Origin: Pigmentiphaga aceris
Lineage (GTDB): Bacteria; Pseudomonadota; Gammaproteobacteria; Burkholderiales; Burkholderiaceae_B
Direction: 5' to 3'
DNA: 64,000 nucleotides
NCBI RefSeq assembly: GCF_008119665.1
Contig: NZ_CP043046.1
Location: forward strand, 1,302,001 to 1,366,000
The notes under the pieces: generated by a model
Told to the model about the DNA's origin: nothing
The model's database searches: none
What the model saw: only the letters and a program-made list of their open reading frames with translations
Program-made: the position numbers and the translations under genes
Shown here: piece by piece, positions 17,005-26,065 of the stretch
How positions within the stretch are numbered: position 1 is the stretch's first letter
How the letters are laid out: each line of letters opens with the position of its first letter

Positions 17005-17795
17005 TGCCCCGGCGCGAGGGCCGCGTGACGCCCATCTCTGCCGAGCCGCGAACCGAAGAAGTCCCTGACTTGTTCGAAAGCGAAAAGCTTGCGCTTGATC
17101 GTGCGCGCGAGGCGCTTGCCGACGAGCAGGCAGACAGCACAGCCACGCGTCAATCATTGGCTGAACTGACGCAGCATTTCGAGCGACTGATGCGCGAGAC
17201 GCGTCGCCTGATTGGTCGCAGCGACCGCGCAGAGCGTGAAATGAACGCACTCAATCTGCAATTGCAGACCCTGGCGCACGAACTTGAGCACCGCGCCACG
17301 CACGACGCGCTGACGGGCGTACTCAATCGCGGTGCCGTCATCGACCTGGCGGGTCGCGCTTTGCGTGACGGCAGTGCGGTGATGATCGTGCTCGACATCG
17401 ACTACTTCAAACGCATCAACGATGACTTCGGTCATCCGGCGGGTGACGCGGTGATCCAGGGCATCGTGACCTGCCTGCGCAGCATCGTGGCCGACGCGGG
17501 CATCATCGGCCGGGTCGGCGGTGAGGAATTCACCGTGTTGCTGCCTGCCCACACGCTGGACGAAGCGCTGAGCCTGGCCGAATCGATGCGCGAAGCCATC
17601 GCCAATCACGTGTTCGCCGCACCGGTAGACCGTGGCATCACCGCCAGTTTCGGTGTCAGCCTGAGCCCTGGCGGTACCGATTTCGACACCGCCTACGCAC
17701 TGGCCGACGAGGCGCTTTACTGCGCCAAGCGGGCAGGGCGCAACCGGGTTGAAGTCGCTGTACAGCCTTCTGTCGCGACCCTGCGTCTGGCTTGA
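17004..17795 (+). CDS. Diguanylate cyclase (SiaD-like, GGDEF)
   Basis: 263 residues from ATG 17004 (TGATG overlap with the SiaC-like gene). Residues about 20-90 form a long charged helix likely to be a coiled coil, the region by which SiaD binds SiaC. The GGDEF domain follows: THDALTGVLNRGA, LDIDYFKRINDDFGH, active site GRVGGEEF. The positions of the inhibitory RxxD site, nine to six residues before GGEEF, read ADAG, so product feedback through the I-site is probably absent. It makes cyclic di-GMP from two GTP. The stop codon lies inside an FNR box for the next operon. Confidence 0.87.
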   Translation: MPRREGRVTPISAEPRTEEVPDLFESEKLALDRAREALADEQADSTATRQSLAELTQHFERLMRETRRLIGRSDRAEREMNALNLQLQTLAHELEHRATHDALTGVLNRGAVIDLAGRALRDGSAVMIVLDIDYFKRINDDFGHPAGDAVIQGIVTCLRSIVADAGIIGRVGGEEFTVLLPAHTLDEALSLAESMREAIANHVFAAPVDRGITASFGVSLSPGGTDFDTAYALADEALYCAKRAGRNRVEVAVQPSVATLRLA

Positions 17796-17805
17796 TCTGC
17801 ATCAA
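17792..17805 (+). promoter_or_regulatory. FNR/ANR box upstream of ccoI
   Basis: TTGATCTGCATCAA, a perfect match to TTGAT-N4-ATCAA. It overlaps the siaD-like stop codon and lies 55 bp before the ccoI start. The same 14 bp recur at 20373-20386. It should bring the copper ATPase gene under oxygen control by the FNR encoded at 32057-32809. Confidence 0.88.
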
Positions 17806-17859
17806 GGTGCTGGCCCGCCCGGGCAGCTATGGTAAGTCTGGCCTTCATCGCCTGACCCC

Positions 17860-20157
17860 ATGGACATCACCCTTCCGGCCACTGCCGCCGCCTCTTTTTC
17901 TGCGTTCGACGATACCGCCGCTGCGCGGGAATTCTCGCGTCCGCTTGCCGACGGCCGCTGGGAATCCTGGATCGCCGTGGAGGGCATGGACTGCGCCGCG
18001 TGCGGCCAGACCATCGAACAGTCGCTGACCCAACTCCCTGGGGTAGACCTGGCGGAAGTGTCTTTGCTGACCACCCGCGCCAGAGTGATCTGGCAGGCCG
18101 GGCAGGTGGCTCCGTCAAGTCTGTTTCAGACGATTGCGCGTCTGGGCTACCAACCATTCCCGGCGGGCTCGGCCGAACAGGAACACGCCATCCGTCGTCA
18201 TGGCCGCATGTTGCTGTGGCGTCTGATGGTGGCGGCCTTCTGCATGATGCAGGTCATGATGTATTCGACCGTGGAATACGTGGCCACCCCGGGCGAGATT
18301 CCGCCCGATCAACTGGTGTTGTTGCGCTGGGGCCAGTGGATGCTGTGCATTCCGGTGATGCTGTTTGCGGCGTGGCCGATATTGCACGGTGCCTGGCGCA
18401 GTCTGCGCAGCCGCAGGCTGGGCATGGATGTGCCGGCAGCGCTTGGGCTGGTGCTGGCTTTTGCCGCCAGTTCATCGGCGACCTTCGATGGCGGTGGCGA
18501 GGTCTGGTTCGACTCGGTCAGCATGTTCGTGTTCTTCCTGCTGCTGTCGCGCTGGGTCGAGGCCTGGGCGCGGCGTCGTGCCACCGGGCAGCTTGAAGCC
18601 TTGGATCGTCGTCTGCCCGCCGTGGTGATGCGCGCGGAAGGCGCGAGCTTTGTTCAAGTCCCAGCCACGCAGCTGCGCCAAGGCGACCGTATTCGCGTCG
18701 CACCCGGCGAAACTTTCCCCGCAGACGGCACCTTGCTGGAAGGCCAGACCACGGTTGATGAAGCCATCTTGACGGGCGAAAGTCTGCCGGCGGCCAAAGG
18801 GGTGGGCGCATCGGTAGTGGCTGGCAGTCAGAACGTGTCTGAGACCGTCGATGTGCTGGTTACCCGACCGCCTGCCGACTCTACTGTGGCGCGCATTCGG
18901 CAGCTGATTTCAGCGGCTGCACAGACCCGGCCCGATTGGGTGCGTCTTGCCGACAAGTGGGCGGCTGCCTTCCTGGCCTGTGTGCTGGTGTTGTCGGTAG
19001 CGGCCTGGATCGGCTGGCAGTTCATCGACCCGACTCGGGCAATGGGCGTGGCGATTGCGATTCTGATCGTCACCTGTCCCTGTGCCTTGTCGCTGGCGGC
19101 ACCGGCCGCCATGCTGTCTGCCACGGCAGGCCTGGCGCGACACGGCATCTGGTTGCGCGAACCTGCTGCGCTGGAGCGCTTGCTGGGCGTGCGCCATGTG
19201 GCTTTCGACAAGACCGGAACGCTGACTGAGGCAACGCTGGCACTGACTCGCATCGAGGTATTGCGCCCGGGCTTCAACGAGGCCACCGCACTCGCTTACG
19301 CCAGCGCATTGGCTGGTTCGTCGCGCCACCCTTTGTCGCGCGCATTGGCGGCAACGGCTACTGCCACGCTGGCACCTACGCAATGGCGAGAGTGGGCGGG
19401 CGAAGGCATTCAGGCCAGTCTGGCTGGCGTAGCGCACCACCTTGGCAGCCTGCCGTTTGCGATGGCGAGAATCAACAGTACCGATGCATCCACAGACGAC
19501 ATGTCTGGCGCGGGATCGGCCAAGTCTGCCGACGCCGCATCACCCCGGCACAACGAAACCGACACATCCCCTGTGGTCTGGCTGTCCGACCCGGCTGGTT
19601 TGATCGCCTGTTTCCACTTTGCCGACACGCCCCGCAAGGACGCGGCCAAGACGGTTGCCGGGTTGCACGCGGCCGGGCTGAACACGGCGCTGCTGTCAGG
19701 CGACCGACCAGCAGCGGTGGAAGAACTTGCCGCCACCGTGGGCATCCGCAATCCGCTGGCGTCCATGTCGCCCGAAGAAAAGCTGCAGGCGATTCTGCAT
19801 TGGCAGGCAAACGATCAACCGGTGTTGATGGTGGGCGACGGCATCAATGACGGGCCGGCGCTCGCACGTGCCGATGTGTCTGCCACCTTGGGTGGCGCAG
19901 CGGCCTTGGCGCAGGGGCAGGCCGACATCGTGCTGGCCAGCGGCCGGCTCAGCGACCTGCTGCAAGTACGTCGCACCGCCTTGGCTGCACGTCGCATCAC
20001 CCGCCAGAATCTTGTGTGGGCGGCCAGCTGGAACGCGGCCAGCGTACCGCTTGCGCTGGTCGGCTGGATGCCACCCTGGGTAGCGGGTATCGGCATGGCG
20101 GCAAGCTCTTTATTGGTGATCGGCAATGGCCTGCGGCTGCTGCGGATCAAAGGCTGA
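17860..20157 (+). CDS. ccoI: cbb3-oxidase copper P-type ATPase CcoI/FixI
   Basis: 765 residues. Copper-exporting P1B ATPase that supplies Cu to the haem-copper centre of cbb3 oxidase. Heavy-metal domain GMDCAAC (Cys45, Cys48), eight predicted membrane helices, transmembrane CPC (406-408, TCPCALSL), phosphorylation site DKTGT (Asp450), SRHPLSRAL and MVGDGINDGPAL. CcoI rather than a general CopA is supported by the neighbours ccoS and ccoNOQP directly downstream. FNR box upstream. The start MDITLPATAA at 17860 gives a short N-terminal tail before the metal domain. Confidence 0.93.
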   Translation: MDITLPATAAASFSAFDDTAAAREFSRPLADGRWESWIAVEGMDCAACGQTIEQSLTQLPGVDLAEVSLLTTRARVIWQAGQVAPSSLFQTIARLGYQPFPAGSAEQEHAIRRHGRMLLWRLMVAAFCMMQVMMYSTVEYVATPGEIPPDQLVLLRWGQWMLCIPVMLFAAWPILHGAWRSLRSRRLGMDVPAALGLVLAFAASSSATFDGGGEVWFDSVSMFVFFLLLSRWVEAWARRRATGQLEALDRRLPAVVMRAEGASFVQVPATQLRQGDRIRVAPGETFPADGTLLEGQTTVDEAILTGESLPAAKGVGASVVAGSQNVSETVDVLVTRPPADSTVARIRQLISAAAQTRPDWVRLADKWAAAFLACVLVLSVAAWIGWQFIDPTRAMGVAIAILIVTCPCALSLAAPAAMLSATAGLARHGIWLREPAALERLLGVRHVAFDKTGTLTEATLALTRIEVLRPGFNEATALAYASALAGSSRHPLSRALAATATATLAPTQWREWAGEGIQASLAGVAHHLGSLPFAMARINSTDASTDDMSGAGSAKSADAASPRHNETDTSPVVWLSDPAGLIACFHFADTPRKDAAKTVAGLHAAGLNTALLSGDRPAAVEELAATVGIRNPLASMSPEEKLQAILHWQANDQPVLMVGDGINDGPALARADVSATLGGAAALAQGQADIVLASGRLSDLLQVRRTALAARRITRQNLVWAASWNAASVPLALVGWMPPWVAGIGMAASSLLVIGNGLRLLRIKG

Positions 20158-20158
20158 C

Positions 20159-20341
20159 ATGGACATCCTCTATCTATTGATACCGCTGTCGACGGTGCTG
20201 GCATTGCTGATCATCGGCACGCTTGCCTGGGCCTTGTCGGGCGGCCAATTCGACGATCTTGAGCAACAAGGCGAACTGGTGTTCGAACCCGGTGAAGTCG
20301 ATGCTGCAGGTGTACCAATCCGGCCACGGACTACGCGTTGA
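20159..20341 (+). CDS. ccoS: cbb3 oxidase maturation protein CcoS
   Basis: 60 residues, starting one base after the ccoI stop codon. One membrane segment (ILYLLIPLSTVLALLIIG), then the typical FixS tail ALSGGQFDDLEQQGE. CcoS is needed for cofactor insertion into cbb3 oxidase. The upstream in-frame extension inside ccoI is not used, since family members begin exactly at MDILY. Confidence 0.92.
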   Translation: MDILYLLIPLSTVLALLIIGTLAWALSGGQFDDLEQQGELVFEPGEVDAAGVPIRPRTTR

Positions 20342-20372
20342 AACGCGAGTTCCGCACATGCCCGGACCTCGC

Positions 20373-20386
20373 TTGATCTGCATCAA
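20373..20386 (+). promoter_or_regulatory. FNR/ANR box upstream of ccoN
   Basis: TTGATCTGCATCAA, identical to the site before ccoI. Centre about 62 bp upstream of the ccoN ATG, a spacing that fits a class II activation site at -41.5 with a short leader. Confidence 0.9.
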
Positions 20387-20441
20387 TACGTAACTCGACC
20401 CCCTGACTCACAGTGGATAGGTGAGAAACCAGGGAGTCAAC

Positions 20442-21923
20442 ATGTCAGCCGAAAGCAGACCGCACGACGCGGTCCTCAATCAACCGGTCTACCACGACAA
20501 GGTCGTGCGGCAGTTCAGCATCATGGCAGTGGTCTGGGGCGTGGTGGGCATGCTGGTCGGCGTGATCATCGCCGCCCAACTGACCTGGCCCGCACTCAAT
20601 TTCGATATCCCGTGGTTGTCCTTCGGACGGTTGCGCCCGCTGCACACCAACGCCGTGATCTTCGCCTTCGGTGGCTGTGCGTTGATGGGCAGTTCATTCT
20701 GGGTGGTGCAGCGTACCTGTCAGGCACCGCTGTTCGCCCCCAAGCTGGCTTCCTTCATGTTCTGGTGCTGGCAGGCGGTCATCGTCTCTGCCGCAATCTC
20801 GCTGCCGCTGGGCTATACCCGTGGCAAGGAATACGCAGAGCTGGAATGGCCGATTGCGATCCTGATCACCATCGCCTGGGTCTGCTATGCCATCGTGTTC
20901 TTCGGCACGATCGCCAAGCGCCGCGTGCGCCACATCTATGTCGCCAACTGGTTCTACGGCGGTTTCATTCTGGCTGTGGCTTTGCTGCACATCGTCAATG
21001 GCTTGTCGATGCCGGCCAGCTGGATGAAGTCGTACTCGGTCTACGCCGGTGTGCAAGACGCGATGGTGCAGTGGTGGTACGGCCATAACGCCGTGGGCTT
21101 CTTCCTGACCGCAGGCTTCCTGGGCATGATGTATTACTTCGTGCCGAAGCAGGCCGGTCGCCCGGTGTACTCGTATCGCCTGTCGATCGTGCACTTCTGG
21201 GCCCTGATCTTCACCTACATGTGGGCGGGTCCGCACCACCTGCACTACACCGCCTTGCCTGATTGGGCACAGTCGGTCGGCATGCTGTTCTCGCTGATTC
21301 TGCTGGCACCGTCGTGGGGCGGCATGATCAACGGCATCATGACCTTGTCGGGTGCCTGGGACAAGCTGCGCACCGATCCGATCCTGCGCTTCCTGATCGT
21401 GTCCCTGTCCTTCTACGGCATGGCCACCTTCGAAGGCCCGCTGATGGCCATCAAGACGGTCAACGCCCTGTCGCACTACACCGACTGGACCATCGGCCAC
21501 GTGCACGCCGGTGCGCTCGGCTGGGTCGGCATGATCACCATGGGTTCGCTGTACTACCTGATCCCGCGTCTGTACGGCCAGACCAAGATGTACTCGGTGG
21601 CTGCCATTGAATTGCACTTCTGGATCTGCACGCTGGGCGTGGTGTTCTACATCGCCGCCATGTGGGTGGCCGGTGTGATGCAGGGAATGATGTGGCGCGA
21701 GGTCAACCCCGACGGCACGCTTGCCTACACCTTCGTCGAATCGGTCAAGGCCACCTTCCCGTTCTACGTGGTGCGCCTGGTGGGTGGCCTGATGTACCTG
21801 GCCGGCATGCTGATCATGGCTTGGAACACGGTAATGACCGCACGTCAGCGTCCGCAGCCCATCGCGGCTGCTGCTCCGCTGGTCAAGCCTGCTGTCACCG
21901 CGCCTGCCGTGGCGACGGTCTGA
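20442..21923 (+). CDS. ccoN: cbb3 cytochrome c oxidase subunit I CcoN
   Basis: 493 residues from ATG 20442, with GGGAG seven bases upstream; the GTG at 20421 lacks this. The catalytic subunit of the high-affinity terminal oxidase in the inner membrane reduces O2 to water and pumps protons. Family features: [17 protein letters not shown] (haem b His), [32 protein letters not shown] (CuB His pair) and [15 protein letters not shown] (haem ligands). Twelve membrane helices. First gene of ccoNOQP. Confidence 0.97.
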   Translation: MSAESRPHDAVLNQPVYHDKVVRQFSIMAVVWGVVGMLVGVIIAAQLTWPALNFDIPWLSFGRLRPLHTNAVIFAFGGCALMGSSFWVVQRTCQAPLFAPKLASFMFWCWQAVIVSAAISLPLGYTRGKEYAELEWPIAILITIAWVCYAIVFFGTIAKRRVRHIYVANWFYGGFILAVALLHIVNGLSMPASWMKSYSVYAGVQDAMVQWWYGHNAVGFFLTAGFLGMMYYFVPKQAGRPVYSYRLSIVHFWALIFTYMWAGPHHLHYTALPDWAQSVGMLFSLILLAPSWGGMINGIMTLSGAWDKLRTDPILRFLIVSLSFYGMATFEGPLMAIKTVNALSHYTDWTIGHVHAGALGWVGMITMGSLYYLIPRLYGQTKMYSVAAIELHFWICTLGVVFYIAAMWVAGVMQGMMWREVNPDGTLAYTFVESVKATFPFYVVRLVGGLMYLAGMLIMAWNTVMTARQRPQPIAAAAPLVKPAVTAPAVATV

Positions 21924-21938
21924 GCGAAAGGAATCGAC

Positions 21939-22544
21939 ATGGCATTCACACACGAAAAAATCGAGACCAACAGCTGGCTGATGGTCGTCCTGATTCTGCT
22001 GGTGGTCGCCGTCGGCGGCCTGGTGGAAATCGTTCCGCTGTTCTTCCAGCGTTCCACCACGCAGGCCATCGAGGGCGTGAAGCCCTTGACGGTGCTGCAA
22101 CTGGCCGGCCGCGACATCTATCTGCGTGAAGGTTGCTACAACTGCCACTCGCAGATGATCCGCCCGTTCCGTGCAGAAACGCTGCGCTACGGCCCGTACT
22201 CAGTCGCTGGCGAATTCGTCTTCGACCACCCCTTCCAGTGGGGCAGCAAGCGTACCGGTCCTGACCTGCATCGCGTCGGTGGTCGCTACAGCGACGAGTG
22301 GCACCGCCTGCACATGAACAACCCGCGTGACGTGGTGCCCGAGTCGAACATGCCGGGTTATCCGTGGCTGCAAAAGACCGCGATATTCGCTGACGAAATG
22401 CCGGCGCGCATGCGTGCACTGCGCCGCGTGGGTGTGCCGTACAGCGATGAAGAAATCAACGGCGCTGCGGATGCCATCCGTGGCAAGACCGAACTCGACG
22501 CCTTGATTGCCTATCTGCAGAGCCTGGGCCTGGCCCGGAAGTGA
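21939..22544 (+). CDS. ccoO: cbb3 oxidase subunit II CcoO (monohaem cytochrome c)
   Basis: 201 residues. N-terminal membrane anchor ([23 protein letters not shown]). One haem c attachment motif CYNCH (Cys66, Cys69, His70), followed by [18 protein letters not shown] and the later MPGYPWL region with the axial Met. It passes electrons to CcoN. Starts 15 bp after ccoN. Confidence 0.96.
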   Translation: MAFTHEKIETNSWLMVVLILLVVAVGGLVEIVPLFFQRSTTQAIEGVKPLTVLQLAGRDIYLREGCYNCHSQMIRPFRAETLRYGPYSVAGEFVFDHPFQWGSKRTGPDLHRVGGRYSDEWHRLHMNNPRDVVPESNMPGYPWLQKTAIFADEMPARMRALRRVGVPYSDEEINGAADAIRGKTELDALIAYLQSLGLARK

Positions 22545-22554
22545 GCACCCCATC

Positions 22555-22755
22555 ATGGAAATCGATCTGAACACCCTGCGTTCCACCGTCACGGTGCTGG
22601 CATTTGCCTGCTTCATCGGGATTTTCCTGTGGGCCTGGTCCGGCCGCAATCGCGCGAGTTTCGACGAAGCGGGGCGGCTGCCTTTCGCCGACGACACGCG
22701 CCCCGCGCCGGACGCGGGCAATGTGCCTAACCTCAGGAACAGCAATCATGTCTGA
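22555..22755 (+). CDS. ccoQ: cbb3 oxidase subunit CcoQ
   Basis: 66 residues, ATG 22555. One membrane helix (VTVLAFACFIGIFLWAWSG) followed by the characteristic RNRASFDEAGRLPFADD. It stabilises the assembled complex. It overlaps ccoP by 8 bases. Confidence 0.93.
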   Translation: MEIDLNTLRSTVTVLAFACFIGIFLWAWSGRNRASFDEAGRLPFADDTRPAPDAGNVPNLRNSNHV

Positions 22756-23695
22756 CGCCGATTTTTTCAACGAGTTGTGGACGTACTTCATCGCCATCAT
22801 CACGGTGGTGGGCATGTTGGCCTGTGCCCTGTTGCTGTGGCAGCAAGGCCGCCAGAAAGTGGCTGCACCGGGCGATGCCGACAACACCACCGGCCATGTC
22901 TGGGATGGTGACCTGCGTGAACTGAACAACCCGCTGCCGCGCTGGTGGATGTGGATGTTCTACCTGACCGTGGTCTTCAGCCTGGGTTACCTGGTTGTGT
23001 ATCCGGGCCTGACGACTTACCGCGGCAGCTTTGGCTGGACCTCTGCCGGTGCCTATGAGCTGGAACGCGCTGCGCTGGAAAAGCAGATTGCACCGCTGTA
23101 TGCAGGCTTCACGGCGAAGTCGGCTGAACAGCTGGGCCAGGACCCGGAAGCCATGGCCGTCGGTGGTCGCCTGTTCCTGAACAACTGCGCGCAATGCCAC
23201 GGTTCGGACGCACGAGGCAGCAAGGGCTTCCCCAACCTGACCGACAGTGACTGGTTGTACGGCGGCAGCGCCGAGGCGATCCGCACGTCGATCACCGATG
23301 GTCGCAACGGCTTCATGCCGCCGATGGGCGATGCCATTGGTGGTGAAGACGCTGCACGCAACGTGGCGCAATACGTGCTGTCGCTGTCAGGCCGCGAGAA
23401 CGATCCGGTACGTGCCAATCTTGGCCGGTCCAAGTTCTCTGCCTGCGCTGCCTGCCACGGTGCTGACGGCAAAGGCAATCCGCTGCTGGGTGCGCCCAAC
23501 CTGACTGACCGCATCTGGCTGCATGGCGGGCGCGAAGCCGACATTGTCCAGACCATCATGCAAGGTCGCTCGGGCACCATGCCGGTTCACAAAGACCGCC
23601 TGACCGAAGCACAGATCCACGTGCTGACGGGTTATCTGATGAAAATTTCGGGCGCGTCTGAAGCGGCGACACCGGTCGCGAGCACCAAGCCATGA
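22748..23695 (+). CDS. ccoP: cbb3 oxidase subunit III CcoP (dihaem cytochrome c)
   Basis: 315 residues from ATG 22748, which overlaps the ccoQ end; the longer frame upstream is only overlap with ccoQ. Two membrane helices near the N-terminus (YFIAIITVVGMLACALLLW; WWMWMFYLTVVFSLGYLVV). Two haem c motifs follow, NNCAQCHG and SACAACHG, each with a downstream Met region (FMPPMGD; GTMPVHKD). It accepts electrons from the bc1 complex or soluble cytochrome c. The stop overlaps ccoG as ATGA. Confidence 0.96.
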   Translation: MSDADFFNELWTYFIAIITVVGMLACALLLWQQGRQKVAAPGDADNTTGHVWDGDLRELNNPLPRWWMWMFYLTVVFSLGYLVVYPGLTTYRGSFGWTSAGAYELERAALEKQIAPLYAGFTAKSAEQLGQDPEAMAVGGRLFLNNCAQCHGSDARGSKGFPNLTDSDWLYGGSAEAIRTSITDGRNGFMPPMGDAIGGEDAARNVAQYVLSLSGRENDPVRANLGRSKFSACAACHGADGKGNPLLGAPNLTDRIWLHGGREADIVQTIMQGRSGTMPVHKDRLTEAQIHVLTGYLMKISGASEAATPVASTKP

Positions 23696-25212
23696 AACCA
23701 CCCGATGGACCGACAGAATCGCGCTTGGGTCGAGTGATTCCGATCGTCGAAGCCAGGCGCGAAGCTCAATCAGATGACACGCGTGAAAAATCGCGTGGCA
23801 AGGGTGGGGACAAGGCAAGCGAGCCCGAACTGGTCTCGCTTTACGAGAAGCACCGCAAGATCCACCCGCGCTCGGTCAGCGGCTTGTTCGCGACCTGGCG
23901 CTGGGCGATGGTCTGGGCGACGCAGATCTTTTTCTACGGTCTGCCCTGGCTGACCTGGAACGGTCGCCAGGCCGTGCTGTTCGAGCTTGAGACGCGACGC
24001 TTTTATCTGTTCGAACTGGTGTTCTACCCGCAGGACTTTGTGTACCTGGCGGGCTTGCTGGTGATCAGTGCGCTGGCCTTGTTCCTGTTCACGGCGGTGG
24101 CTGGTCGGGTGTGGTGCGGCTACGCTTGTCCACAGACGGTCTACACCGAGTTGTTCATGTGGATCGAGCGCCGCGTCGAAGGCGAGCGCCATCACCGCAT
24201 GCGCCGCGACGCCGGACGCATCAACGCCGATTACGTGTGGCGCAAGACCCTGAAGCACATCATCTGGGGCTTGCTGGCCTTGTGGACCGGTTTCACCTTC
24301 GTGGGCTACTTCGTGCCCATCCAGGTACTGGGCTTCGACCTGCTGTCCTTGCGCATGGGGCCGTGGGAAGGCTTCTGGGTGCTGTTCTATGCGTTCGCCA
24401 CTTACGGCAACGCCGGCTGGCTGCGCGAACAGGTCTGCAAGTACATGTGCCCGTATGCGCGCTTCCAGAGCGCGATGTTCGACAGCGGCACCCTGATCGT
24501 CGGCTACGACACCAAACGCGGCGAACCGCGCGGTGCGCGCTCGCGCAAGCAAGACCCGGCCACGCTGGGCCTGGGCTCGTGTGTGGACTGCACCTTGTGC
24601 GTGCAGGTCTGTCCGGTCGGCATCGACATCCGCGACGGGCTGCAGTACGAGTGCATCAGTTGCGCCGCCTGTATCGACGCCTGCGACACCGTGATGAAAC
24701 GCGTGGGTTATGCCCCTGGCCTGATCCGTTATGCAACCGAAGACACACTGGCCAACCCGGGTGGCAATCGCAGCCTGCGCAAGACCTTGCTGCGGCCGCG
24801 CGTGCTGATCTACAGCGGCTTGCTTGCTGCCATCTGCCTGGCCTTTGTACTGAGCATGTGGCTGCGTGTACCGCTGAAGGTCGACGTGATCCGGGATCGT
24901 GCCACGCTCAGTCGCGTGATCGAAGATGGCGTGATCGAAAACGTGTATCGCCTGCACTTGATGAACGCATCAGAGAAAGCACAGCGTCTGCGTATCGACG
25001 TGTCGGGCTTGCCCGGACTGTCCGTGCCCGAGGCTGAACGTCTGTCTCCGTTGCTGGCACCGGCACAGGCCGTCAACGTGGTGATCCACGTGCATTTGTC
25101 CCCCGATGAAGTGCTGGCCGCTGGCTCGCACCCCATCCAGTTCACCATTCAGGAGATTGACGCTCATGACATCCGCGTCCTCGAAAAATCCGTCTTCCTC
25201 GTCCCCCGCTGA
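23692..25212 (+). CDS. ccoG: cbb3 oxidase accessory protein CcoG (FixG/RdxA)
   Basis: 506 residues, ATG overlapping the ccoP stop. Polyferredoxin of the inner membrane that reduces Cu(II) for the oxidase assembly line. Features: the signature WCGYACPQTVYTELFMWIE, membrane helices, two 4Fe-4S clusters (CVDCTLCVQVCP and CISCAACIDACD), another helix near residue 370, and a C-terminal immunoglobulin-like periplasmic domain ending IRVLEKSVFLVPR. The last 47 bases overlap the next gene. Confidence 0.94.
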   Translation: MKPPDGPTESRLGRVIPIVEARREAQSDDTREKSRGKGGDKASEPELVSLYEKHRKIHPRSVSGLFATWRWAMVWATQIFFYGLPWLTWNGRQAVLFELETRRFYLFELVFYPQDFVYLAGLLVISALALFLFTAVAGRVWCGYACPQTVYTELFMWIERRVEGERHHRMRRDAGRINADYVWRKTLKHIIWGLLALWTGFTFVGYFVPIQVLGFDLLSLRMGPWEGFWVLFYAFATYGNAGWLREQVCKYMCPYARFQSAMFDSGTLIVGYDTKRGEPRGARSRKQDPATLGLGSCVDCTLCVQVCPVGIDIRDGLQYECISCAACIDACDTVMKRVGYAPGLIRYATEDTLANPGGNRSLRKTLLRPRVLIYSGLLAAICLAFVLSMWLRVPLKVDVIRDRATLSRVIEDGVIENVYRLHLMNASEKAQRLRIDVSGLPGLSVPEAERLSPLLAPAQAVNVVIHVHLSPDEVLAAGSHPIQFTIQEIDAHDIRVLEKSVFLVPR

Positions 25213-25390
25213 GACCTTGTCGGCAGGGTGGTGGCGCACGCCGTGGATGTGGCTGGTGGTAGGCGGCCCGGCGGTGGTGATCGTGGCCAGTTTCATCACG
25301 CTGGCGATTGCGATTGCAGGTGCTGATCCGGTGGTGGGCGGCTCGTCGGTGCAACCGGCGCATCTGCGTCAGGCCACCGGCAACCAGTGA
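25166..25390 (+). CDS. Short FixH-like protein
   Basis: 74 residues from ATG 25166, with AGGAG ten bases upstream. It overlaps the 3' end of ccoG by 47 bases in another frame. Only one membrane helix is present (WMWLVVGGPAVVIVASFITL), preceded by GWWRTP and followed by IAIAGADPVVGG, the opening of FixH/CcoH proteins. The usual FixH has a further periplasmic domain of roughly 100 residues that is missing here, so this is either a short lineage variant or a degenerate remnant. CcoH-type proteins help assemble cbb3 oxidase. Confidence 0.72.
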   Translation: MTSASSKNPSSSSPAETLSAGWWRTPWMWLVVGGPAVVIVASFITLAIAIAGADPVVGGSSVQPAHLRQATGNQ

Positions 25391-25454
25391 CGCGAGTGAT
25401 CTGACCCGGTTGGCGCGTGTCTTGGCGCGTATCCCCTGGTGCTTGGTGTCATGC

Positions 25455-25473
25455 AATAATGGGTATCATTATC
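25455..25473 (+). promoter_or_regulatory. Fur box upstream of ECF sigma gene
   Basis: AATAATGGGTATCATTATC matches the 19-bp Fur consensus GATAATGATAATCATTATC at 15 of 19 positions, with a perfect right half. It lies 20 bp before the GTG start, where Fur-Fe would block transcription. This fits iron control of a FecI-type system. Confidence 0.85.
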
Positions 25474-25492
25474 ATTTCTGAGATGCATCACC

Positions 25493-26065
25493 GTGAGCGA
25501 CCCGGGGTACGCCTTCACCGACTCGGTGCGGAGTCTCTATAGCGATCATTTCCGCTGGTTGCAGGCTTGGTTGCATCGTCGTCTCGACGATACGCATCAA
25601 GCTGCCGATCTCGCGCAGGACACCTTCGTCAAAGTACTGGCACGCCGGGGCTTTGCTGCGCCGGTGTCCGAGCCGCGCGCGTTTCTCAGCACCGTTGCGC
25701 GGGGCTTGTTGATCGATTTCTGGCGTCACCGCGACATCGAGCAGGCATGGTCAGACACGCTTGCCATGTACCCCGAGGCCTTGCATCCATCTCCTGAAGA
25801 TCAGGCGCTGGTCCTTGAGGCGTTGGTTGCGATTGATCGCAAGCTTGCCCGCCTGGGCACGCGCACCCGGCACGCCTTTTTGCTGCACAAGATTCACGGC
25901 ATGACGCACCCGGCAATCGCCGCCGAGTTGGGCGTGTCGGAGCGGATGGTACGCAAGTATGTCGCGCAGGCGATGCTGGCTTTTCTGGTGGATGACGCAT
26001 CGTCTACTGACAGGGTTGGTTCGTCAGCTTCCCCACTTGCTGTCGGGGCAGACTTCCAGCAATGA
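25493..26065 (+). CDS. ECF sigma factor, FecI type
   Basis: 190 residues, start GTG 25493. Sigma-70 region 2 (LQAWLHRRLDDTHQAADLAQDTFVKVL, then FLSTVARGLLIDFWRH) and region 4 (RHAFLLHKIHGMTHPAIAAELGVSERMVRKYVAQAM) are both complete. FecI-type sigma factors are released by FecR when an outer-membrane receptor binds its siderophore, and then transcribe the receptor gene. Sigma, anti-sigma and receptor are adjacent here in that order. Its stop overlaps the FecR-like start (ATGA). Confidence 0.93.
   Translation: MSDPGYAFTDSVRSLYSDHFRWLQAWLHRRLDDTHQAADLAQDTFVKVLARRGFAAPVSEPRAFLSTVARGLLIDFWRHRDIEQAWSDTLAMYPEALHPSPEDQALVLEALVAIDRKLARLGTRTRHAFLLHKIHGMTHPAIAAELGVSERMVRKYVAQAMLAFLVDDASSTDRVGSSASPLAVGADFQQ

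Noticed and set aside
20694..22148. Reverse-strand ORF over ccoN-ccoO
   Set aside because: His/Gln/Asp-rich mirror frame of membrane protein genes that are themselves certain.
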